Shown in pieces: positions 39,360 to 52,021 of a stretch of DNA of 64,000 nt (the first letter of the stretch is position 1; every line of letters starts with the position of its first letter). A program made the position numbers and the translations under genes. The notes below the pieces were generated by a model. It searched no databases. It had not been told where the DNA came from and worked only from the letters and a program-made list of their open reading frames with translations. The DNA comes from Trema orientale (Eukaryota > Streptophyta > Magnoliopsida > Rosales > Cannabaceae), in NCBI GenBank assembly GCA_002914845.1, contig JXTC01000088.1, forward strand, positions 519,385 to 583,384, written 5' to 3'.

Positions 39360-40370
39360 CTAATCCAGTAGATCGATGAACATTGTCCTTATTGCAGAAT
39401 TCATTCTCATAGATTTTTCTTCACCGTTTTTTGTTCTTTTTGATACGACTATATATACGCCTTTTATTAAATTGTTTGATAGTTCCAGGTCCCATATACA
39501 CACTACACATAATTTTTGCTTTTTTTTTTTTTTCTTCCTCTTTGAGAATGAAAATACAGAGATCATTCAGTAGCTTAGACGAAGGAAAGGAATATTGTAA
39601 TACAAACTTCTATCTTTGCTTAAAGTGTATAATAAAACAAAATAATGAAGAGGATTTTACTTTGCGATACCCAATTAAATTTCTTTTCGAATTTTTACTT
39701 TCTTAGAGAGTAAATTTAAATATTGGGGTGTGATAACATTTCTATAACTTTCTATGTAGATTTCAAATATAGTAATACTAACAATAGTGAGTATGAGCAC
39801 ATGCATGTGCTAATGAACATTGATCTCCCCTACTGAACAACTCATTCTCATCACAGCTCTTTATAACGTTTTGTTTCTTTTTTATTAGGAGTTTTGTTTT
39901 CCCCCTTGGCTTATATAGGTTCAAGTAACATACAGATATAGATAATCACATTCTTTATAAAAGCACAGTAGGAGAACTTTGAATAATAGCCTAGATGAAT
40001 ATTGGGAAGGAATGTTCTGATCATGTCAACTCCTCTTTGCTTCAAAATATGTTTAATAGACCAAAATAATGAATATGGTTATTTTACTTTTCATTACTGA
40101 ACTTTATTTTAGAATTTGTATCGTCTAATAATTGTAAAAATTTGATGGGCCTGGAATGCATTTTTAAATGCATCTTCTTCTTTTAATAGTGACTCTAGCT
40201 CCAATATCGACCAATAAATAACAAAATCAATTTAATTATCAATTAACCGGTGACCAGAAAAGGACAAGTGCATAAACACGTCGTCTTTACTGACCATTGG
40301 CCACACCTTATCATTCAAAAATAAGTGAGCTACACTAATTGTTTTTCAAGAATAATGATCTTATTCATGT
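39360..40370. other. 3' flank of copy E and spacer
   Basis: 39360-39700 is shared with the 3' flanks of C and J. No coding sequence is recognised. Confidence 0.5.
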
Positions 40371-40730
40371 GTCACGACCCAAACCCCGGGCCAGTGGCAG
40401 AAGGAGAATTTCACAAGAATTTACATGCATAATTCAAAACAAAATAAGTTGAAAACTTGGTAATTGAACCCCTACCTCAATTGAGCATCCAAATAGTACT
40501 ACGGAGCTACGGAGAAAGTTTGGCATCGTTTGGGTGTCATTTTGAGAGTCGGACGACGGCTGGGTGGCGCACTGCAGCCTCCTGCGGTGGTTCGGCCGAG
40601 AAGAGACCGAGAGAAGGAGAGAGAGTCGGGGAGAAGAGAGAGAAAGAGAGTGACGGGAGGGAGGGGTGAGAGAGGAGAGAGAAAAAGAATTTTTTTTTTT
40701 AAACTGGTCAAAATACCAAAATGCCCCTCT
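40371..40730. mobile_element. LTR-like, GA-rich insertion replacing the 5' end of copy F
   Basis: The block begins TGTCACGACCCAAACCCCGG, a string like the complement of the ends of many plant LTRs, and passes through a GC-rich then GA-rich region (40560-40690) to a T-run. Exon 1 of the beta gene that should lie here is missing. The style resembles 58500-59450, which stands in the same relation to beta relic I. Classification as part of an LTR retroelement is tentative. Confidence 0.45.
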
Positions 40731-40781
40731 TAAAACTGAGTTTTTACATCATGTGTACTATATATATATTTATACAAGTAG

Positions 40782-42705
40782 GTAAAGAGAACACAGAATA
40801 TAATTCTTGAAGGTCCTAGAGAAGTAAGCAAAGCACGCTTCATGCCAATGAAGCAAAACATTCTTGGTGCGAAGAGGTATGACGGTACTGCTGATGAGGT
40901 GTTGGTGTTTGACTGTGGCAAACTCGAGGATGGCCGTCACTACTCTGATGGTCCCGAGTTGAGGTTGATTGGTGAAGGTGACGACGACAGTGGTTTGGCT
41001 TGGGACCCCGTAAGGGAAGGTTACATTTTGAGTTCTTCATTTGATGATAACACAAGTTTGTGGGATTTGTTAGCTCTGCCTCATCAACAAAAAACTCTTT
41101 CCCCAATCCATGTTTATAGGGTAATTATGTATAGTACAAATATGTGGTTTTATTTTTATTTTTTTTTATTTTTTTAAGTGGGGCTTAACTAATGACCTCC
41201 ATTTATTACAAATTAAAGAAAAATACCTCTATTATCTAATTCCCATCTCACCCTATTAGAGATAATAGATTTTCACGTCTACATCGGTATGACTCGAATC
41301 TAGGATCTATCCCCACTCCATCCTATTAGAGATAATAGGCTTGCATGCTTACTCTAGTGTAACTCGAACTTAGGACCGAGATCTTAGGTAATAAGTACTT
41401 TTACTACTTAAGTCAACTCGTTTCGTCATATAAATATGTGGTTCTTATTTCATATACAACGTGTAAAGTTTATTCTGGTTCAAATAAGGATGATCAGTTA
41501 ACAATATTTAACATAGCACTTGTATGTGGATTGGTTATAGGGGACTCGCGCTCGAAACAGACCAAACGTTCTTTCCTGGTTGACCAAAAGGTTATAATTT
41601 TATATGATTTGTATGTCATGTCAGGAGAGATTAGCCTTTGTTTAGTTATTTTTTTCTTAGTATTGCTTTAGAAATCATATAATATAATTAAATGTGATTT
41701 CATTAAGAACAACGTGTAAGGAGTCTACATATAAGATCGATCGATGCATGAAGTTAATTAGCCTTATAATTGCAATACTGATATGTGATGGTACTTTATG
41801 TGGCTTCTTATAGTATCTCATAGAAAATTTTCATTGACATAAGCTTTATCTTATCCTCTCTTTCTCACTATTTTCCTTTCCTTTTTTTTTTTTTTCCCCA
41901 ATGATAGTCTCGGCTGAGAAATCTATCTTTTAATCCATAAAATGAATGGATTCTGGCTACAGGATCTACAGAAGGAACGATTGATATTTTTGATTTGCGG
42001 ACGGAGTTACAGAAATTGTTTACTTTGAGTAATCACGAGTATGCTTTTCTTCTATATGATCACTTCTGCATTGATAAATTCTAACGAATATTGATCTGGA
42101 AAATTTTTATATATAAATAAGCCTCCCTCATAATCCTCAATCATAATTTGTTTAATTCTAATTTGCAGAGAAGACGTGACTCAAGTTGAATGGGATCCTA
42201 GTCATGAAAATATATTGGCATCTGCTAGTTGTGACAGAAAGGTGATTATTTGGGACCTTAACAGTAGGTACGCACTTGACTAATATTCCATATGTATACA
42301 GTAATATAATCTTCATACACAATTGGTTGTTAATTTTTTCACAGTTAATATGTATAAAAGTTATATATAGTGATATAAGTGCATGCATGCACGGCTTTCA
42401 GGATTGGATCTTTGGAGTCTAAATACTTGGAAGATAATGAAAATGAGCCTCCGGAACTACTGTTTAGTCACAGGGGTCATAGATATTGGATAACAGAAGT
42501 CTCGTGGAACAAAAATGAGCCTTGGGTCATCTCTAGTGTTAGCGCTGACGAAACTCTTCAAGTCTGGAAAATTGCTGAGTGTGCGCTAACCATAATGAGA
42601 CTAAATCTGATACTTCTCCTGGATGCAGTAATTGATGATTCGATTTATCATAAGCCAAGTACCAACAACAGAGATCTTCACAGCTTCATCGCCCGGCCTT
42701 TTTAA
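40782..42705 (+). pseudogene. MSI-like copy F (beta type), broken
   Basis: Exon 2 (40782-41120) is open and starts VKRTQNIILEGPREVSKARF. Only the 3' half of exon 3 remains (about 41520-41590), the rest being replaced by unrelated sequence (41160-41500). In exon 4 (41914-42038) the acceptor AG is GG and a conserved tyrosine is a stop (TAA 41938-41940). Exon 5 (42169-42267) has gained three bases at its donor but keeps frame. Exon 6 (42402-42705) is open through [16 protein letters not shown] and PWVISSVSADETLQVWKI, then shifts to an unrelated tail. Exon 1 and its promoter are gone. The nearest relative is intact beta copy H. Confidence 0.9.
41160..41500. repeat. Insertion with an internal tandem repeat in copy F
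   Basis: Two units of about 80-85 bp, each containing CCTATTAGAGATAATAG followed by a variant of ACTCGAA, lie head to tail (about 41252-41335 and 41322-41400). The insertion separates exon 2 from the remaining half of exon 3. Its class is not recognised. Confidence 0.55.
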
Positions 42706-43140
42706 TTTCTTTTTGATACGACTATTTTTTACATTATATATATATATATTGTGTTAGAGTTCGTGACCCGAATTCTATTTGCCCTAGCCCGAAAGCTTCA
42801 CGGTGCGACACATGTGGTATTTTTTGTAATTGGGAGAAATTTTGAGATCTGTGGTGGAAGCGGAGGGATTGAGCCGATTTTTCCGTACAGTTTTTCGTCC
42901 ATACACATATGTATTTTAGGGTTTTAGGGATTCTATATATACTTGGCTTGGCCATGTAAAACTCTACCTTCTGTACCCTATTTTCGATATAGTGAAATTT
43001 CCTCCTCTGCCAGTGGTTTTTCCTGATTAGGGTTTTCACTTAAATCTGTGTGTTCTTATTTTTCATTCTTATTGTCGATTATCGTTCGTTAATTCTTAAC
43101 AAACTGGTATAAGAGCTTTAATCCAGGTTTGATTACGATA

Positions 43141-46139
43141 ATGACAACCATGAAATATGATATTCCGCTTTTGGATCGCAACACCAGATTTTCGTTATGG
43201 CAGGTTAAGATGCGGACTGTCCTTGCGCAATTGGATTTAGATGATGCACTGGTAGGGATCGATGCAATGTCCTCATCGTTATCAATGGAGAAAAAGCAGC
43301 GTAGGGATCAAAAAGCTCTATCTCTGATTCAATTGCATCTGTCGAACCAGATATTACAAGACGTTCTGAAAGAGAAAACTACTGCCGCTTTGTGGTTAAA
43401 ATTAGAGCAGCTGTGCATGACGAAGAGTCTGACCAACAAGCTGCATCAGAAGCAGCGGCTGTATTCTCATCGTATGACAGAAGGTACGTCTCTAGAAGAG
43501 CACATAAACGTCTTTAAAGAAATTGTTTCTGATCTGGAAGCTTTGGAGGTTAAATATGATACTGAGGATTTGGCACTGATTTTGCTGTGTTCGTTACCCC
43601 CTTCATATACGCCCTTTAGAGACACTATTTTGTATAGTCGTGAATCCCTTACTCTAAGCGCGGCTTATGATTCACTACTCTCTAAGGAGAAGATGGATCA
43701 GATTGTTACAGGGACTGAGACTCAGGCAGAGGGTCTCGTTGCCAGAGGGAGAACGCAGGAAAAGAATTCTGGGTATGATAATAGAGGCAAATCGAAATCT
43801 AGAAATAAAAGTAAAACTTGCAACTATTGCAAGAAAAAGGGCCACATCAAATCTGAATGCTATAAGCTTCAAAACAAGAATAAGAAGGTTGCTCCTAATC
43901 AGAAGGGAAAACAAGCAGAAAATACCGGTGAAGCCAATATTGCCGAAGATGATATCAGTGATGGAGAACTCTTAGTTGTTTCTGATGGCGACTCCAAACC
44001 ATGTGATGACTGGATTCTCGATTCAGGTTGCACGTTTCATATGTGTCCTAATAAGGACTGGTTTTTAACATATGAAACGGTATCCAAAGGTGCTGTGTTG
44101 ATGGGAAATAATGCGCCTTGTAAAGTTACTGGTATTGGAACAGTCAAAATTAAGATGTTTGATGGAGTTATCAGAACTCTTGGTGGCGTAAGACATGTTC
44201 CAGATTTAAAGAGAAATCTGATCTCTTTGAGTACTCTTGATTCAAAAGGGTACAAGTACACTGGTGAAGGTGGAGTTTTGAAGGTTTCCAAAGGAGCTCT
44301 TGTCGTGATGAAGGGCCAAAAAAGATCTGCCGAATTATATGTCTTGTTGGGTTCTATAGTTACCGGTGAAGCGGCTGTCTCTACTCCTTCGTTGTCAGAT
44401 GACGAAGTCACTAGACTTTGGCATATGCGTCTTGGGCATATGAGTGAGAATGGCATGGCTGAATTGGGCAAAAGAGGACTTCTTGATGGGCAGAGTACTA
44501 GTAAACTGAAGTTCTGTGAGCACTATATTTTTGGGAAGCAGAAGAGAGTCAGATTTACAAAAGGTATCCACGACACAAAGGAAACACTTGATTATATACA
44601 TTCTGATCTCTGGGGACCATCTAGGGTGCCTTCTAAAGGAGGTGCTAGATATTTACTGACGATCATCGATGATTTCTCCAGAAAGCTTTGGGTGTTCTTC
44701 CTGAAGCAAAAGAATGACGTGTTACCTACATTCAAGGAGTGGAAGACTATGATCGAGAAGCAGACAGGGAAACAGATTAAACGTCTCCGCACTGATAATG
44801 GCTTGGAGTTTTGTTCTGATGAGTTTAATGTTTTTTGCAAGTCAGAAGGAATTGTGAGGCACTTAACAGTTTGCCGTACTCCGCAACAAAACGGTGTGAC
44901 AGAGTGTATGAATAGGACTTTGATGGAGAGAGTACGTTGCATGCTCTCCAATGCTTGTTTACCTAAGTTCTTTTGGGCAGAAGCTGCTTCTACAGCCTGT
45001 TTTCTGATTAATCGATCTCCCTCAACTGCTATTGAGAAAAAGACTCCAGAAGAGGTATGATCTGGTACTCCTACTAATTATTCTTATTTAAAGATATTTG
45101 GATGTCCTGCCTATGCTCATGTTGATAATAGAAAGTTGGAACCAAGATCGATGAAGTGCATTTTCTTAGGCTATAAGGCTGGTGTTAAAGGATATAAACT
45201 ATGGTGTCCAGAAACTCAGAAGATTATAATGAGTAGAGATGTTATCTTTGATGAATCTGCTATGCTTCGTGATTTGAATATTAGAGATTCTAGTAGTAAA
45301 CATCAGCAAAAATCAAACACTCAGGTGGAGTTTAATATTGGGTTAGAATCTACACCAGCGTCTACATCTCAGTCAATTTCTTCTACACCACAATCGCCAC
45401 CACCAGCGTCACCACAATATTCTATTGCTAAAGACAGGCTTAGAAGAGATACTAGACCTCCACAGAGGTATGCTAAGGCCGATTTGGTTGCCTATGCTTT
45501 GAATGTGGCTGAAGGTATTGATTCTAGTGAAGAACTTTCTACCTATGCAGAGGCAGTTAGTTGTGATGACTCTGGCAAATGGATGATTGCCATGCAAGAG
45601 GAGATGGAATCACTTTATAAGAATGGCACATGGGACTTGGTGAAACTTCCTAAAGATAAGAAAGCTGTTCGCTGCAAATGGGTATACAAAAGAAAAGAAG
45701 GAATACCAAGAACTGAAGAAGCCTGGTATAAGGCGAGGCTAGTTGCAAAGGGCTACAGTAAGGTTCCAGGTGTAGACTTTACAGATGTGTTTTCTCCAGT
45801 TGTAAAGCATAGTTCAATTCGAGCTTTACTTGGTATTGTAGCTATGCATGATTTTGAGCTTGAACAGTTAGATGTGAAAACATCATTCTTACATGGAGAA
45901 CTTGAAGAAAATATCTACATGGAACAGCCAGAGGGTTTTGTAGACTCAGGAAAGGAGGACTATGTATGCCTATTGAAGAAGTCTCTGTATGGCCTGAAAC
46001 AGTCACCCAGACAATGGTATAAGAGGTTTGATTCATTTATGGCCACTCATAATTTCAAGAGAAGCAACTATGACAGTTGTGTCTACTTTAAGAAGAGTAC
46101 TGATGGGTCTTTTGTATATCTACTCTTATACGTCGATGA
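43141..46139 (+). pseudogene. Copia gag-pol polyprotein, one nonsense codon, 3' end in gap
   Basis: From the ATG at 43141 the frame encodes gag with a zinc knuckle CNYCKKKGHIKSEC, a protease with LDSGCTFHM, the pre-integrase HHCC region (LWHMRLGHM; the third ligand is present in FCEHY but the fourth cysteine is tyrosine, codon 44524-44526), an integrase core with HSDLWGP, RTDNG and a glutamate in QQNGVTECMNRT, and reverse transcriptase from CKWVYKRK through LDVKTSFLHGELEENIYM and KKSLYGLKQSPRQWY to YVD at the gap. A TGA at 45058-45060 interrupts the frame between integrase and RT where a tryptophan is usual; the frame continues unchanged after it. This organisation is that of Tnt1/Tork-type copia elements. 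It is inactive as it stands but young by its otherwise open frame. Confidence 0.9.
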
Positions 46140-47139
46140 NNNNNNNNNNNNNNNNNNNNNNNNNNNNNNNNNNNNNNNNNNNNNNNNNNNNNNNNNNNNN
46201 NNNNNNNNNNNNNNNNNNNNNNNNNNNNNNNNNNNNNNNNNNNNNNNNNNNNNNNNNNNNNNNNNNNNNNNNNNNNNNNNNNNNNNNNNNNNNNNNNNNN
46301 NNNNNNNNNNNNNNNNNNNNNNNNNNNNNNNNNNNNNNNNNNNNNNNNNNNNNNNNNNNNNNNNNNNNNNNNNNNNNNNNNNNNNNNNNNNNNNNNNNNN
46401 NNNNNNNNNNNNNNNNNNNNNNNNNNNNNNNNNNNNNNNNNNNNNNNNNNNNNNNNNNNNNNNNNNNNNNNNNNNNNNNNNNNNNNNNNNNNNNNNNNNN
46501 NNNNNNNNNNNNNNNNNNNNNNNNNNNNNNNNNNNNNNNNNNNNNNNNNNNNNNNNNNNNNNNNNNNNNNNNNNNNNNNNNNNNNNNNNNNNNNNNNNNN
46601 NNNNNNNNNNNNNNNNNNNNNNNNNNNNNNNNNNNNNNNNNNNNNNNNNNNNNNNNNNNNNNNNNNNNNNNNNNNNNNNNNNNNNNNNNNNNNNNNNNNN
46701 NNNNNNNNNNNNNNNNNNNNNNNNNNNNNNNNNNNNNNNNNNNNNNNNNNNNNNNNNNNNNNNNNNNNNNNNNNNNNNNNNNNNNNNNNNNNNNNNNNNN
46801 NNNNNNNNNNNNNNNNNNNNNNNNNNNNNNNNNNNNNNNNNNNNNNNNNNNNNNNNNNNNNNNNNNNNNNNNNNNNNNNNNNNNNNNNNNNNNNNNNNNN
46901 NNNNNNNNNNNNNNNNNNNNNNNNNNNNNNNNNNNNNNNNNNNNNNNNNNNNNNNNNNNNNNNNNNNNNNNNNNNNNNNNNNNNNNNNNNNNNNNNNNNN
47001 NNNNNNNNNNNNNNNNNNNNNNNNNNNNNNNNNNNNNNNNNNNNNNNNNNNNNNNNNNNNNNNNNNNNNNNNNNNNNNNNNNNNNNNNNNNNNNNNNNNN
47101 NNNNNNNNNNNNNNNNNNNNNNNNNNNNNNNNNNNNNNN
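46140..47139. other. Assembly gap of 1000 N
   Basis: Exactly 1000 N, a conventional placeholder for a gap of unknown size. Open frames running through it are meaningless. It hides the 3' part of the copia element and an unknown amount of cluster sequence. Confidence 1.
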
Positions 47140-48306
47140 TGTATAATAGGACAAAATAACGAAGAGGATTTTACTTTGCATTAGCCAAAGAAACATTATA
47201 TATGATATATCTTAATTACTCAAGAATTCATTCTCACACATTTTTCTCAACCTTTTTCGTTTTTTTTTTTGTTTTTGTTTTGTTTTTTATATGACTAAAC
47301 AACTTTTGTGTTGAACAATTTCAGGTCCCATATACACCGCGCGCGCATATTTTTTGAGTCTTTAATTGTAAAGCAAAAAAAAAGAAAAAACAAAAAAAAC
47401 AAATTAAGCACAATAGGAGCACATTCAATAGCCTAGACGAAGGAAAGGAATGTTCTAATACAAACTCCTCTCTCTGCTTAAAGTGTATATTAGAATAAAG
47501 AGGATTTTACTTTCCAATAGCCTGCTTTCTTTTAAAATTTTTACTTAATTATAAGTTCATACAAGGACTTTTCATGTATAAAGAAGAGTGACGTACGTAA
47601 AACCTTTAAATGGTAAAGAATAGGATCATAAATACAATAAGAGTAAATTAAATGGGACTGTGATAGAGATAATTATAAAATGCATCCCCTGATTAATTGA
47701 TGCCTTCACTTCACAATGTATGTATGTGTAAGATCGTTAGCAAGTTTATATATCAACCATAAGCACATTGTCTTTCAGATACATATATTAAAGTTTTACT
47801 GACCGTTATTGGCCACACTAGTCATTCAAAAAGAGGTGATACAAAGCCGTTGACTAAAAGACAACTCTGACTAATTTAACTAACTTAACTGCCACTAGCT
47901 TCTTGAATTCATGCACAATCACCTTGAAGGATCGGTTGACTACAACACATAAAAAGGGTTGGTTGGCTTATTTCAAATATAGGAGTTTTTCTGAGCCAAA
48001 ACGACGCTTTGAGATTCACATTTTAGGACTATTATATAGTTCTTGATTGTGACCGTAGTCACAACATTTTGACCAGTGGTGGTCTCATGCGTACTTTTGG
48101 GCTAAGAAGCCCGTCAAACCTTATATATCGTACCTATATATATATATGTAATTAATGCTATAATAATTCCCAAAGATCTATTGTTAGTTGTATCAAGAAT
48201 TTCGCTTCGAAAGAAACAGAGCACATCAAAACGGAAAAAGAAAGAAGATCACGAGAAAGAAAAAAACAAAAGCTTGAGAGAGAGAGAGAGAGAGCCAGAG
48301 ACAGCC
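47140..48306. other. Beta-type upstream region of copy H
   Basis: 47140-47880 is duplicated at about 51040-51740 at roughly 95% identity by eye. A block near 47845-47990 (GCCGTTGACTAAAAG, then CTAACTTAACTGCCACTAGC) recurs at 51690-51750, 57410-57550 and 63870-64000 and marks beta-type upstream sequence. The leader from about 48195 resembles the alpha leaders (GAAACAGAGCAC) but the E2F-like string is changed to TTTCGCTTCGAAAG. No other gene is seen. Confidence 0.6.
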
Positions 48307-50503
48307 ATGTCGAAATCCGCAGATGAGAATGCATCCATATCGATGTCATCCGACAACGACGATGAAGTTCAAACATCGAAATCGGAGGATGACGTTCCGA
48401 TATCGACATCCGACGACGGCGTTTTGACGTGGACATCCATGGAGGAGGAGTACCACAAGTACAAGGAAAAGATGGAAAGAGAGTTCGTTGAATGGAACAA
48501 GTCCACCCGGTACTCATCCTACGACCTCCTCGTCTATGAATCTCTCAAATTTCATTCTCTCACCGTTGATTGGTCCTCCGAACCATGGCCAAAGGTCGTT
48601 TACGGCAACTCTGCTGGCTGGGGCTACGCCATCCTCTCACTCGCCGATATTGACTTTTGCACCCATAAAGTAATAAGTGCATATATATCTATATATATAT
48701 ATGAAGTTTATTTGATTTCATTATTTTCAAGAATCATAATCTTGAGCATGTATGTTTTATGTACTGTACATAAGGTAAAGAGAACACAGAATATAGTTCT
48801 TGGGGGTCATAGACAAGTAGGCAAAGCACGTTTCATGCCGAAGAACCATAACATTGTTGGTGCGAAGAGGTTTGGTGGTGCTGAGGAGGTGCTGGTGTTT
48901 GATTGTGCAGTACTAGAGGATGAGGAATATCATGATGACTACGACCCTCATGATCCCGAGTTGAGGTTGATCGGTGAAGGTGACGTCGGCCGGGGTTTGG
49001 CTTGGGACCCCTTAAGGGAAGGCTTCATTTTGAGTGCTTCATTTGATGATAACATAAGTTTGTGGGATTTGTCTGCTCTGCCTCATCAACAAAAAACGCT
49101 CCCACCAATCCATGTCTATAAGGTAAAATATTATTAAATATTTGCTAGCTATTCTTATTTTAGTAACAATATATACCGTCTAATTAAGACATACTTAGAG
49201 TTGTTATTACGCACATATATACTAGTGAGGATCAAATAATAACCTTATATATAGCACTTGTTTAATATTAATCTTATTTCAGGCTGGTCAGGGGAAAGTG
49301 ATTGAAGACGTACAATGGCATTGTAAGCATAGGGACATATTTGGTTTTGTTGGCCCTGATTGTGGATTGGTCATACTTGACTCTCGCTCCAAAAAGACCA
49401 GACTTTCCTTCTTAGTTGACCAAGAGGTTAATTATACTTTTATATCATCTGCATGGCCATTATAAAAGGTGTCTGCGATAGTTAGGAATTATTATTACTA
49501 TTATTGTTATTAGTTTGCTATGAAGTTAGGAATGATTAATCGGTTTTTGTTTACTGATTTTTTTTTCTTTTATTTATTACATGACCTGGTTTGATTTTAT
49601 TACGATGCATGAAGTTAGTCTTATTACGATGCCTTGCGGATTGGTAAATATGGCCGTAATGTTTTCTCTGTGACTGAATTTTTGATTTTATCTTATCCTC
49701 ACTTTTTTTTTTTTTTGGGTCTCAGCTGAGAAGTCTATCTTTCAATCCGTACAATGAATGGATTGTGGCTACGGGATGTGGAGAAGGAACGGTCGATATA
49801 TATGATATGCGGATGAAGTTACGGAAATTCTTTACTTTGAGTAATCACGAGTATGCCTTTCTCCTATAATATAACTTTTGCATTGATGATCATTTAATAT
49901 ATGTTCAAATATTCTAACGACTAGTACTGAAAATTATTCTACATGGATATACAAAAACCGAGCTCCCTCATAATCCTCAATTATTTGTTTATAACTTGTT
50001 AATTTGTAGACGCGACGTGATTCAAGTTGAATGGGATCCCAATCATGAAAATATTTTGGCATCTGCTAGTGATGACGGAAAGGTGATTCTTTGGGACCTT
50101 AACAGGTACCTACTTGATTGATGTTATATAATACTACTAATAACAATAGATACATGCATGCACAAATTTTGATTGTTAATTTTCACGTAGTTGTTATGTA
50201 CAAATTAAAGTTTTATGGTGATGTATGTGTGCATGCATGGCTTTCAGGATTGGGTCTGTAGAGTCTTATAAATACTTAGAAGGAGATGATAAAAATGTGC
50301 ATCCAGAGCTACTGTTTAGTCACGGGGGTCATAGACACTGGATAAGAGATATCTCATGGTACAAAAATGAGCCATGGGTCATCTCTAGTGTTGCTATGGA
50401 CACAACTCTTCAAGTCTGGAAAATTGCTGAGAGTGTACTAGACCGGGACCACAATGATATTGATGAGACTACATCTGATGGTTCTTCTAGTTGCAGTAAT
50501 TAA
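48307..50503 (+). CDS. MSI-like WD40 protein, copy H (beta type), intact
   Basis: Exons 48307-48669, 48775-49122, 49283-49426, 49726-49850, 50010-50105 and 50248-50503 join to about 443 residues with no stop. The N-terminus is a Ser/Asp-rich tail of about 45 residues (starting MSKSADENASISMSSDNDDE) before EEEYHKYKEKMEREFVEW. The family motif is replaced by YESLKFHSLTVDW. Later blocks are [116 protein letters not shown] and [18 protein letters not shown]. One blade reads VILDSR where the family has a WDLR. Intron 1 (105 bp, donor GTAATA, acceptor AAG) has no stop and keeps frame, so a retained-intron protein is possible. This is the only intact beta gene seen. Confidence 0.88.
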
Positions 50504-51750
50504 TTGATGATTCATTACATATAAGCCAATTACAACAACAAAGATCACAGCTTCATCACCTTTTATGTTCTTTTTCACCTTCACCTTGTATTTTTCAAGA
50601 CATGTACTATACATTCTTTTTGAAGCACATGAGTATTAGCTAGGACGACTAGAGACGGAATGTTCTTGTAATAAATCCCAAATCCTCATCGCTTAAAAGT
50701 GTATAATTGGAAAAAATAATGAGAGGATTTCGATTTGCATATTAGCCTACTTTTTAAAAAAAAAAAAAAAAAATTACCTACTTAAAGATCAGTAAATTAA
50801 ATAAGATGGGCTGGATAAGCTTTTTTAACTTTCTATGTATTTTTTATTTTTATTTTTTAAATAGTGACTCCATTATCAAACAATAAAAAGCAGAATAAAA
50901 TTTAGCTACTAATTAACCAGTGACTGGAAAATGACAAATGCGTAAGAGCTTAACAAGATTTATCCGCAGAAGACACGTCTTTCAGATACATAACGGCCAT
51001 ATATTATATTTCCTGTAATATGATATCAACTCCTCATTGTATAATAGGACAAAATAACGAAGAGGATTTTATTTTGCATTAGCCAAATAAACATTACATA
51101 TGATATATCCTTAAGAATTCATTCTCACACATTTTTCTCTACCTTTTTTCTTTTTCGATATGACTAAACACCTTTTGTGTTGGACAATTTCAGATCCCAT
51201 ATGCACCGCACATATTATTTGAGTCTTTAACTGTAAAGAAAAAAAAAAAACAAATTAAGCACAATAGGAGCGCATTCAATAGCCTAGACGAAGGAAAGGA
51301 ATGTTGTAATACAAACTCCTCTCTCTGCTTAAAGTGTATATATATTAGAATTAAAGAGGATTTTACTTTGCAATAGCCAGCTTTCTTTTAGACTCTTTAC
51401 TTAATTATAAGTACATACAAGGACTTTTCATGTATAAAGAAGAGTCACGTACGTAAAACCTTTAAATGGTAAAGAATAGGATCATAAATACAGTAAGAGT
51501 AAATTAAATGGGAGTGTGATAGAGATAATTATAAAATCCATCCCATTATCAATTGGTGCCTTCATTTCACATGTATGTTTGTGTAAGATCGTTAGCAAGT
51601 TTATATATCAACCATAAACACATTATCTTTCAGATACATATATTAAAGTTTTACTGACCGTTATTGACCACACTCAAAAGAAGTGATACAAAGCCGTTGA
51701 CTAAAAGTCAACTCTGACTAATTTAACTAACTCAACTGCCACTAGCTTAA
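50504..51750. other. 3' flank of copy H and duplicated beta upstream block
   Basis: After the 3' flank of H, sequence from about 51040 repeats the region that follows the N gap at 47140, ending in the beta upstream marker at 51690-51750. Instead of a beta gene, copy A-type sequence follows. Confidence 0.65.
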
Positions 51751-52018
51751 GTATAAAGTTTGAAACTCTGAAGTAAGTAGAGCTTAGTACATTCGTTTCT
51801 TAATTTCTAAGTCCTTTTTTAACAACCATATTAGACAAATAACCTTTCCTCATCCTCGATTTGTTTCTTTGCAGAGAGGAGGTGTTTCTGGTTGAATGGG
51901 ATCCTAATCATGAAGCAGTATTGGCATCTTCTGCTGATGACAGAAGGCCGATATGATTTGGGACCTTAACAGATAGTTGATAAAGAGAAAAGACCGTAAT
52001 AGACATAGACTTCTTTGA
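51751..52018 (+). pseudogene. Displaced fragment of copy A type (intron 4, exon 5, intron 5)
   Basis: The fragment matches 26395-26670 of copy A, including intron sequence (AAGTTTGAAACTCTGAAGTA). Exon 5 is 51875-51972, EEVFLVEWDPNHEAVLASSA, with two extra bases (GGCCGATATGATTTGG) shifting the frame and the GT donor changed to AT. It sits between a beta upstream block and a copy of the TTTAGCAT-type element, so it is a rearrangement scar, not a gene. Confidence 0.85.
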
Positions 52019-52021
52019 TGA

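Larger units (their letters stand above)
42752..47139 (+). mobile_element. Ty1/copia LTR retrotransposon (3' half in an N gap)
   Basis: The 5' LTR (42752-43101, 350 bp) begins TGTTAGAG and ends TTCTTAACA, with the short inverted ends TGTTA and TAACA. A primer-binding site TGGTATAAGAGC (43104-43115) differs by one base from the initiator-Met tRNA complement used by many copia elements. One gag-pol frame follows in the copia domain order. The sequence enters 1000 N at 46140, and after the gap the sequence is MSI-cluster flank, so the rest of RT, RNase H and the 3' LTR are unseen. The element sits in the 3' flank of beta copy F. Confidence 0.9.

Noticed and set aside
41290-41385. tRNA B-box-like strings (GACTCGAATCTAGG and TAACTCGAACTTAGG)
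   Set aside because: No cloverleaf or A box at the right distance. They are part of an internal repeat in an insertion.
46028-47196. Long open frames on both strands across 46.0-47.2 kb
   Set aside because: They consist almost entirely of the 1000-N gap.
48181-48306. Extension of the copy H frame upstream of 48307
   Set aside because: The region aligns with the GA-rich untranslated leaders of the other copies, and the ATG at 48307 corresponds to their start codons.
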